DNA of 64,000 nt. It comes from Hydrogenoanaerobacterium sp032017025 (GTDB lineage Bacteria; Bacillota; Clostridia; Oscillospirales; Ruminococcaceae). Below the pieces are notes generated by a model. That model did not search any database, was not told the origin of the DNA, and was given only the letters and a program-made list of their open reading frames with translations. Where the stretch lies: contig NZ_DALZQO010000014.1 in NCBI RefSeq assembly GCF_032017025.1, forward strand, positions 1 to 64,000, in the 5' to 3' direction. Each line of letters starts with the position of its first letter. The first letter of the stretch is position 1. The position numbers and the translations under genes were made by a program. Below, one piece after another: positions 58,414 to 64,000 of this stretch.

Positions 58414-59472
58414 TTATAAGCAACTATTATTTTTTAGGTTTCCTAATTTATTCATATAGCAGATAATATGTTCTTGAATATCAAGCAGGGGAAGTTGCTT
58501 TGTTACAGCACCAATATTATAGGCAACCATTGGCATGCCATAAACAACACAGCTTTCTTTGTTTTGCCCAATGGTGTATGCACCGCTTTGGCGCATTTTC
58601 AGCAGCCCCTTAGCACCGTCGGCTCCCATGCCGGTAAGCAAAATACCAATGGAATTAGCACCGGCAACGGCAGCTACAGAATGAAACAGTACATCAACAG
58701 AGGGGCAGTGCCCGCTTACCCTTTCACCGGGGCGGCTTTTTACATAAAACCCTCTCGAGTCGCGTGCAAGGGTTAAATGGCTGTCTCCTGCTGCAATAAT
58801 AACCTTGCCTTTCTCCACCCGTTCTAAATTCTCGGCTTCCTTTACTGTCATAGCACAAATTTTATCCAGACGCTGTGCATACATCTTAGTGAATACCGGG
58901 GGCATGTGCTGTACTACTACAATGCCCGGGGTGGTTGCGGGAAGATCCTTTATTACAGATAGAATCGCCTCTGTGCCGCCTGTGGACGCGCCGATGGCAA
59001 TTACCATATTGTTATCTATGTTGGCGGTAAACTGTGAGGTAGGCAACGTAGCAAGAACCGGTTTTTTCCTTATATGCGCTGCAGAAGCAATTTTAATTTT
59101 TACAATCAGCTCATTGATAAAATCGGACACATCGGTAGGTGACTTAATCATGGGTTTACGTACAAAGTCAACTGCACCGGCATCCAGGGCCTCAAAGGCT
59201 CTATCTGGCATCGAACTGACAACCACAACAGGCAACGGGTTGATAGGCATCAATTTTTTCAAGAAATCAATTCCGTTTACCTTGGGCATCTCTACGTCCA
59301 GTGTCACCACATCAGGGTTTAGCTGCTTTATTTTTTCCATTGCATCGAAAGAATCTGTAGCAGAGCCTACAACCTCAAGTTTGGAATTGGCAGAAAGGTT
59401 TGTACAAAGGGTTTCTCGGAATACGATGGAATCATCCACAACAAGTACCCGGATTCTTTTCAGCGGTTTCAC
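58414..59472 (-). CDS. cheB: Chemoreceptor methylesterase CheB
   Basis: CheB demethylates chemoreceptors when phosphorylated. GTG start overlapping the cheR stop (GTGA); 352 residues. The receiver domain has Asp13/14 and phosphoacceptor Asp59 (TLDVEMPKVNG). After a linker, the methylesterase domain has the catalytic Ser in IAIGASTGGTEA, His in VVQHMPPVF, and Asp in LLTGMGADGAKG. It is the last gene of cheA-cheW-cheR-cheB. Confidence 0.96.
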   Translation of the reverse strand: MKPLKRIRVLVVDDSIVFRETLCTNLSANSKLEVVGSATDSFDAMEKIKQLNPDVVTLDVEMPKVNGIDFLKKLMPINPLPVVVVSSMPDRAFEALDAGAVDFVRKPMIKSPTDVSDFINELIVKIKIASAAHIRKKPVLATLPTSQFTANIDNNMVIAIGASTGGTEAILSVIKDLPATTPGIVVVQHMPPVFTKMYAQRLDKICAMTVKEAENLERVEKGKVIIAAGDSHLTLARDSRGFYVKSRPGERVSGHCPSVDVLFHSVAAVAGANSIGILLTGMGADGAKGLLKMRQSGAYTIGQNKESCVVYGMPMVAYNIGAVTKQLPLLDIQEHIICYMNKLGNLKNNSCL

Positions 59473-60293
59473 CTTGCATTTTCCCCTTTCTGATATACAG
59501 CGGGCTTGATGTAACGATATTTTGTTGTTTCACGGTTAATTGTTTCTGAATGACCGATAAAAAGAAAGCCTCCGCCCGCTGTGCAATTATAGAATTTGTT
59601 GACAAGGTTGTTTTTCGTTTGAGCGTCGTAGTAAATCATAACATTTCTGCAAAAGATCATATCAAATGGCTTTTTGTAGGAGAATGGTTCCATCAGATTG
59701 GCATGACGAAAAACAACCTCTTTTTTAATTCTGTCACACACCTCAAAAGTACCGTCATTTTTATCAATAAAATATTTGCGTCTCCATTCCGGTGGAACAT
59801 CCTTGAGGCTCTCGGCAGAGTAGATACCGCTTCGAGCCTGATCCAAAACCTGGGTTGAAAGATCGGTTGCCAAAATTGTGGTATCCCAGGTACCACTTTG
59901 ATTACCAAAAAAATCGGCAATTGCCATCGCCATAGTATATGGCTCCTGCCCGGTAGAGCAGCCGGCACTCCAAATGCGCAAATCCTTGCTGTTGCTGCGT
60001 TGCTTGACTAAATAGGGGAGTACATGTTGCTGCAAGAATTGAAAGTGTTCTGATTCTCTCAAAAAAAAGGTGTGATTGGTGGTTAATTTATTTAGAAGAA
60101 CTTTAATCTCCTGTCCGGACTTGTCGCGGAAGACGAGATCCATATACTCCTCAAAAGAAGAAATACCTCTTGCAGAAAGTGTATTGGAAAGGCGCCCTTC
60201 TATCAAGATGCGTTTTTTGCTCAAATCAATACCGTAGTTTTGTTTTACAAACGTAGTGAGTGTGTTGAATTCCTTATCTGTCATCGTTATCAT
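59469..60293 (-). CDS. cheR: Chemoreceptor methyltransferase CheR
   Basis: CheR methylates receptor glutamates using S-adenosylmethionine. I start at MITMTDKEFNTLTTFVKQNY (274 residues), nine bases after AGGAG; a TTG two codons earlier is too close. An N-terminal helical domain precedes the SAM-binding WSAGCSTGQEPYTMAMAI, and ATDLSTQVLDQARSGIY and FDMIFCRNVMIYYD are conserved. It lies between cheW and cheB and overlaps cheB by 4 bases. Confidence 0.95.
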   Translation of the reverse strand: MITMTDKEFNTLTTFVKQNYGIDLSKKRILIEGRLSNTLSARGISSFEEYMDLVFRDKSGQEIKVLLNKLTTNHTFFLRESEHFQFLQQHVLPYLVKQRSNSKDLRIWSAGCSTGQEPYTMAMAIADFFGNQSGTWDTTILATDLSTQVLDQARSGIYSAESLKDVPPEWRRKYFIDKNDGTFEVCDRIKKEVVFRHANLMEPFSYKKPFDMIFCRNVMIYYDAQTKNNLVNKFYNCTAGGGFLFIGHSETINRETTKYRYIKPAVYQKGENAR

Positions 60294-60333
60294 ACGCAAA
60301 TGCTCCTTTCCTTTCGATCAGTTTGATGATGCA

Positions 60334-60810
60334 CTAAAATAATCCGCTGATTTCCTCAAGGAAGAAGCGTTTCAAATCTATGTTAAGAACGACATTATCC
60401 CCAACTTTAGCGATAGAACTTAGATATTGGCTGGAAGCAGCGGTGCTCAGCTCTGGCGGCGTGGAAAGCCCCTTATTGTCGATATCGATAACTTCTGATA
60501 CGCAGTCAACAATCAGCCCTACAGACATATCTTCAACCGAAACGACGATGATACAGGTTTTTTCGTCGTATTCTTTTTCTTCTTTTTTTAATTTCAATCG
60601 AACATCTACTACAGGAACAATCTTACCTCTTAAATTGATGATACCCTTAACATAGCTGGGTAATCTGGGCACACTGGTAATTGCCTGAATGCTGATAATT
60701 TCAAGTACATGCAGCAGCTCAACACCGTAAATCATATCGCCTATGTCAAACGTGAGAAACCGCCCCATAAGATCATCCAGAGCTGTGGCTTCATTCGTAT
60801 ATTCCGTCAT
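60334..60810 (-). CDS. cheW: Chemotaxis coupling protein CheW
   Basis: CheW links receptors to CheA. The 158-residue SH3-like protein has FLTFDIGDMIYGVELLHVLE, SVPRLPSYVKGIINLRGKIV and VPVVDVRLKL, and the conserved Arg in NLRGKIVPVVD. ATG with AAGGAGGTTTTATT upstream, 12 bases after the cheA stop. Confidence 0.95.
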   Translation of the reverse strand: MTEYTNEATALDDLMGRFLTFDIGDMIYGVELLHVLEIISIQAITSVPRLPSYVKGIINLRGKIVPVVDVRLKLKKEEKEYDEKTCIIVVSVEDMSVGLIVDCVSEVIDIDNKGLSTPPELSTAASSQYLSSIAKVGDNVVLNIDLKRFFLEEISGLF

Positions 60811-60822
60811 AATAAAACCTCC

Positions 60823-62853
60823 TTAGTACTGCTTGAGCAGATTGTGAGCGTCCAGAATCAAACTGATGCTGCCATCTCCGAGAATGGTACAGCCGGCCAT
60901 GCCTTTGTCTTTTAAATTATGGCGGTTGAGAAGGCTAGGGAACGGCTTTACCACAACCTGCTGCTCGCCAATCAGTTCATCTGCAAACAGGCAAGCAACC
61001 TTATGTTCGTTTTCGATTAGAATGGCAATACCGTCAGACAGCGCGGTTTTCTCAGTTTCGACACCATAGATATTGTGTAAACGAATAATGGGATAGCACT
61101 GGCCGCGCACCATAATAATTTCGCAGCCATCGGTTCCGTAAATGATTTTGTGCTCGTCGGAGATTTTAAAAGATTGTTTGATGGAAATGATAGGCAGAGT
61201 AAATACCGTATCGCCCACAGAAATCATCATACCATCTACAATGGCAAGGGTTAAAGGTATTTTGATGGTAAAAATAGTACCGGCATCTTTCTTGCTGTCC
61301 ACTGAGATTGAGCCGCCAACCTTTTCTATGTTTTTACGAACGACATCCATTCCCACGCCACGCCCCGAAAATTCGGTAACTGCTTCGTTTGTAGAAAACC
61401 CGGGAACCATGATCAATGAAAAAATTTCTTTCTCGGTGTATTCGTTTTCCGGTTTGGTGAGGATGCCGTTTTGTCTTGCTTTTTTGAGAAGTTGTTCGGT
61501 ACGCAGGCCCTTGCCGTCATCCGAAATGGTAATGACGATTTCACCGCCCACATTTTGTGCGGCCATAGTCACTTTGCCGGTTTCGGGTTTGCCCAGTGCC
61601 TTACGCTCCTCGGGAGATTCAATAGCGTGATCCATTGAGTTGCGAATCATATGCATAAACGGGTCGGTAATGCTGTCGATAATGGTTTTATCCACCTCGG
61701 TTTCGCCGCCCAGTGTCTCAAGGTCTACAAGTTTGTTCAGCTTTTTACTCATATCACGCACAATGCGGTTCATCTTTTGAAAGACGCCCGACAGCGGCAC
61801 CATACGGATGGACATGACAATATCCTGCAGCTCGTCAGTCAGCTTGCGCAGTTGACGTGTTGCTTTATAGAAGCCATCCAGCTGGAGGCCTTTTAAATCA
61901 GCGTTGCCCGTTACCATGGATTCTGCGATTACGATTTCACCTACAATATCCATCAGCTGATCCAGCTTGCTTTGGTTAACACTGATCAGGCTTTGTTTTC
62001 CTGTTTTGCTGCTTGCCTGTGAGCTGGGGGCAGAACTTTCCGATGGGGAATCGGCATTGGATGCAGCGGTACCTGCACCTTTTCTGCTGTTCACAGCGTT
62101 TTTGCGCTCAGCGGCAATGTTCTCGTAAGATTTGATATTAAGCGAGTTTTCCAACACCGTGTAGATTTCGTCCAGCGGTGCGGCAGGCACAAACCGAATG
62201 ATAAAACCGTTTTTGGCAATTTCTGCAGAAAGGTTGGAGTCGCTTTCGGGATGTGCCGGAACGGTTGTGATAGAACTGCACAGCTCGGTAATCTGAGATA
62301 CCAGCATAAATGCGCGAATATTTTCCATCTGGCAATCATCCTCAAAAAACACGCGTACCTGCTGCTCATCTCCGGTGGTCTCGTCTGAAACGGCAACGGG
62401 TGCTGCGGTGCTCACTGTCGAATCAGGCTCATGAGCTTCATCCGTTTTCATAAGGGCAACAAGTTTTTTCAGGCGATTCAGCAGCTCTGAAAAATCAGTC
62501 TCTGTGTAATCGTCATTTTGTATCAGCTCAATCTCTGCCTTCAAATAATCCGAGGCCTGAAAAACAATATCGAATACCTCTTGATGTGCTTTTATCTCAT
62601 TCGGGTTTTCACGGATAAGATAAAAAAGGTCCTCAATTCTGTGGGTGAGGGTAGATACCGCCTCAAGCCCCATCATAGCGGAAGAACCTTTTATGGTATG
62701 CATAATGCGAAAAATCTCATCAATATTTTCAGAACTTAGGCTGTCTGCTTTTTCTGATTCGAGAAGAATTTCATCCAGCTGTTCCAAAAGTGTATTGGAC
62801 TCATAGATAAACATTTCGAGCATAGGTTCCATACTTACGTCAATACCGCTCAT
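60823..62853 (-). CDS. cheA: Chemotaxis histidine kinase CheA
   Basis: CheA phosphorylates CheY and CheB in response to receptors. I start at MSGIDVSMEPMLEMFIYESN (676 residues), 16 codons inside the longest frame. The Hpt domain has His52 (MHTIKGSSAMMG). A P2-like CheY/CheB-binding region follows near 180-260. Dimerisation and ATPase domains have MIRNSMDHAIESPEER (N box), ISDDGKGL (G1) and GRGVGMDVVRKNIEKVGG. The C-terminal CheW-like domain is complete. A consensus sigma-28 promoter lies upstream. Confidence 0.97.
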   Translation of the reverse strand: MSGIDVSMEPMLEMFIYESNTLLEQLDEILLESEKADSLSSENIDEIFRIMHTIKGSSAMMGLEAVSTLTHRIEDLFYLIRENPNEIKAHQEVFDIVFQASDYLKAEIELIQNDDYTETDFSELLNRLKKLVALMKTDEAHEPDSTVSTAAPVAVSDETTGDEQQVRVFFEDDCQMENIRAFMLVSQITELCSSITTVPAHPESDSNLSAEIAKNGFIIRFVPAAPLDEIYTVLENSLNIKSYENIAAERKNAVNSRKGAGTAASNADSPSESSAPSSQASSKTGKQSLISVNQSKLDQLMDIVGEIVIAESMVTGNADLKGLQLDGFYKATRQLRKLTDELQDIVMSIRMVPLSGVFQKMNRIVRDMSKKLNKLVDLETLGGETEVDKTIIDSITDPFMHMIRNSMDHAIESPEERKALGKPETGKVTMAAQNVGGEIVITISDDGKGLRTEQLLKKARQNGILTKPENEYTEKEIFSLIMVPGFSTNEAVTEFSGRGVGMDVVRKNIEKVGGSISVDSKKDAGTIFTIKIPLTLAIVDGMMISVGDTVFTLPIISIKQSFKISDEHKIIYGTDGCEIIMVRGQCYPIIRLHNIYGVETEKTALSDGIAILIENEHKVACLFADELIGEQQVVVKPFPSLLNRHNLKDKGMAGCTILGDGSISLILDAHNLLKQY

Positions 62854-62945
62854 TATAACCACCATTTCTCCGCGCATATGGTAAATAGTTAGACACGGCA
62901 CCTAACGCGGAAGATACCATGCTTTATACAATACTCTTATCTTAA

Positions 62946-62972
62946 TAATCGGCACTTTTCAAAAAAACTTTA
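62946..62972 (-). promoter_or_regulatory. Consensus sigma-28 promoter of cheA-cheW-cheR-cheB
   Basis: On the minus strand: TAAAGTTT (62972-62965), 11 bases, GCCGATTA (62953-62946). The -35 is a perfect match and the -10 is 7 of 8. The start codon is about 95 bases downstream. Confidence 0.8.
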
Positions 62973-62981
62973 TTTAAATTG

Positions 62982-63008
62982 TTAACTTTTGTCTAAAAAA
63001 TACGATAT
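62982..63008 (+). promoter_or_regulatory. Putative sigma-28 promoter of the 63086 gene
   Basis: TTAACTTT (62982-62989), 11 bases, TACGATAT (63001-63008), nearly identical to the flagellin promoter. It lies back to back with the cheA promoter; the two -35 boxes are 9 bases apart. Confidence 0.7.
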
Positions 63009-63085
63009 AATAAGTATGGAAACATAATAATTATTATGTACAGCTCAGATTCATAAAAATTGAGGTATGTGGTAAGGGGAACAAT

Positions 63086-64000
63086 ATGGCAGACATTTTA
63101 AAAATAACGGCTCCGCTGGTAAATAAAAATACAGTCCAGCCCAACAGACAGTCTACCGACCCAGCCGTCCCCTTTAATTTGCAGGATATCACCAAGGTGA
63201 TCAAATCCAACCCGCAGAGCGAGCTGCTTGGGCAGAACAATACGCTGCTGCAAAAGGACGAAGGCGCCAGTATTCTAATGAACCTGCTCAAGGATCCGGC
63301 TGTAACGGTTCAGTTTCTCAAAAACATTTTTATGCTGCAGGAGATCATTAACCTGCTGCCTGTTAATAACAGTACGGTAACACAGGAGATTCAGCAGCTT
63401 TTTAACGCTCTGCTGATCAGCCCTGACCAGATTGTAGAGGAGATGCTGCGTCAGGAGTACGCATCTACAGTATTTAAAGGTGATTTGTTCGATTTTCTGC
63501 GAAATTTAATTGCAGAGCAACCGCAGTTGAAATCATCTGCTGAAATAGCCAACCTGCTAAAATCAATCAACGGTATCCTATCCAAACAGGATGTTCTAGA
63601 CTCGGTGGCAAACAGCCTGCAGTTTCTGTCAGAGAGCCTCACGGCCAGCAGCAGCCTTTCACAGCGTTTGCAAGAGTTATCACTTGCATTTCGAAATGAA
63701 GATGCCGCAGGACGATTTAGCAGCTTGAAACAAGAGACTTTGGCATTGCTTAAAGAGGTGGAAAACAGCATCTTATATTCGCCCAAGCTTGCCAAGGTGG
63801 TGCCGATTGTCATCTACAACCTATCGCGCTTTCAGGATAACCCCGATTTTCTTGGGGAATCTCTCACCAGCCTGATGATGTTTATGAACGGCGCAGAACA
63901 GAAAAATGAATTCCGACAATTGGTTGCAGATTACCTTGCAACCTTTACCAATAACCATAAAAACGCCGACCGGTCTCATATCATGAATATCATAGCCGAC
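63086..64000 (+). CDS. Hypothetical helical protein, sigma-28-linked, 3' end outside window
   Basis: An open frame from ATG (63086) to the window end without a stop, at least 305 residues. GGTAAGGGGAACAAT precedes the start. The product begins MADILKITAPLVNKNTVQ, then is mostly alpha-helical and Leu/Gln/Asn-rich (LLKDPAVTVQFLKNIFMLQE, then IINLLPVNNSTVTQEIQQLF). It has no signal peptide, membrane span or domain that I recognise. The N-terminal composition vaguely recalls FliK-like or scaffold proteins, but that is weak. Its promoter suggests expression with late flagellar and chemotaxis genes. Confidence 0.75.
   Translation, partial: MADILKITAPLVNKNTVQPNRQSTDPAVPFNLQDITKVIKSNPQSELLGQNNTLLQKDEGASILMNLLKDPAVTVQFLKNIFMLQEIINLLPVNNSTVTQEIQQLFNALLISPDQIVEEMLRQEYASTVFKGDLFDFLRNLIAEQPQLKSSAEIANLLKSINGILSKQDVLDSVANSLQFLSESLTASSSLSQRLQELSLAFRNEDAAGRFSSLKQETLALLKEVENSILYSPKLAKVVPIVIYNLSRFQDNPDFLGESLTSLMMFMNGAEQKNEFRQLVADYLATFTNNHKNADRSHIMNIIAD

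Noticed and set aside
1..64000. Mobile elements, prophage genes, CRISPR arrays, rRNA
   Set aside because: I looked for transposase and integrase motifs, regularly spaced direct repeats and rRNA cores and saw none; apart from the NPDTG/sortase unit the gene order is typical chromosome.

Overview
The window looks like chromosome from a flagellated, Gram-positive, anaerobic Clostridia-type bacterium. An Oscillospirales/Ruminococcaceae-like lineage is my inference. The evidence is consensus sigma-A promoters, strong AGGAGG ribosome binding sites, a cysteine T-box leader, DnaD and DnaI-type helicase loaders, a class B sortase, FliY in place of FliN, CheC/CheD chemotaxis, and the FliW-CsrA pair. 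No insertion sequence, prophage, CRISPR array or rRNA is visible. There is one tRNA (Gly-GCC).

Region 1 (1-11.7 kb) is housekeeping. It holds rpsF-ssb-rpsR, galU behind a RING-finger membrane protein gene, prfB without the usual programmed frameshift, and cysK and cysE. cysK follows a short ORF with tandem Cys codons; cysE follows a Cys T-box. Then come mgtE, the primosomal pair dnaD-dnaI, tRNA-Gly, and a deoxyinosine-type DNA glycosylase translationally coupled to a 38-residue membrane peptide.

Region 2 (11.8-32.3 kb) is a late flagellar block: a chemoreceptor, flagellin, a ComFB-ParA pair on the minus strand, flgM-flgN-flgK-flgL-DUF6470, fliW-csrA, a PilZ-like gene on the minus strand, a second small chaperone-like gene, fliD and fliS. 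A 1448-residue secreted protein with cadherin-like repeats and a class B sortase follow, then flgB-flgC. A recurring motif (TTAAnTTT or TAAAGTTT, 11 bases, then GCCGATAA or TACGATAT) precedes many of these units. It fits sigma-28, which is encoded at 53.2 kb.

Region 3 (32.6-58.4 kb) is the main fla/che operon. A perfect sigma-A promoter is followed by a leader of about 470 nt holding a c-di-GMP-I riboswitch and a terminator. Then come fliE-F-G-H-I-J-K, flgD (with an extra fibronectin III domain), a TIGR02530 gene, flgE, flbD, motA-motB, fliM, fliY, cheY, fliO-P-Q-R, flhB, flhA, the sigma-28 gene, two rod/hook genes, cheC, cheD and a FapA-family gene. No fliL, flhF or flhG is present here.

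Region 4 (58.4-64 kb) holds cheA-cheW-cheR-cheB on the minus strand, divergent from an unidentified gene that runs off the window. Both appear to have sigma-28 promoters placed back to back.

The genes form a coherent motility programme. A c-di-GMP-gated early operon makes the motor, export apparatus and sigma-28. FlgM restrains sigma-28 until the hook is complete, after which filament, cap, chaperones, receptor and chemotaxis genes are expressed. FliW and CsrA probably balance flagellin translation through two visible sites in the flagellin leader. The least expected feature is the cadherin-like protein/sortase pair wired into this programme by its own sigma-28-like promoter.
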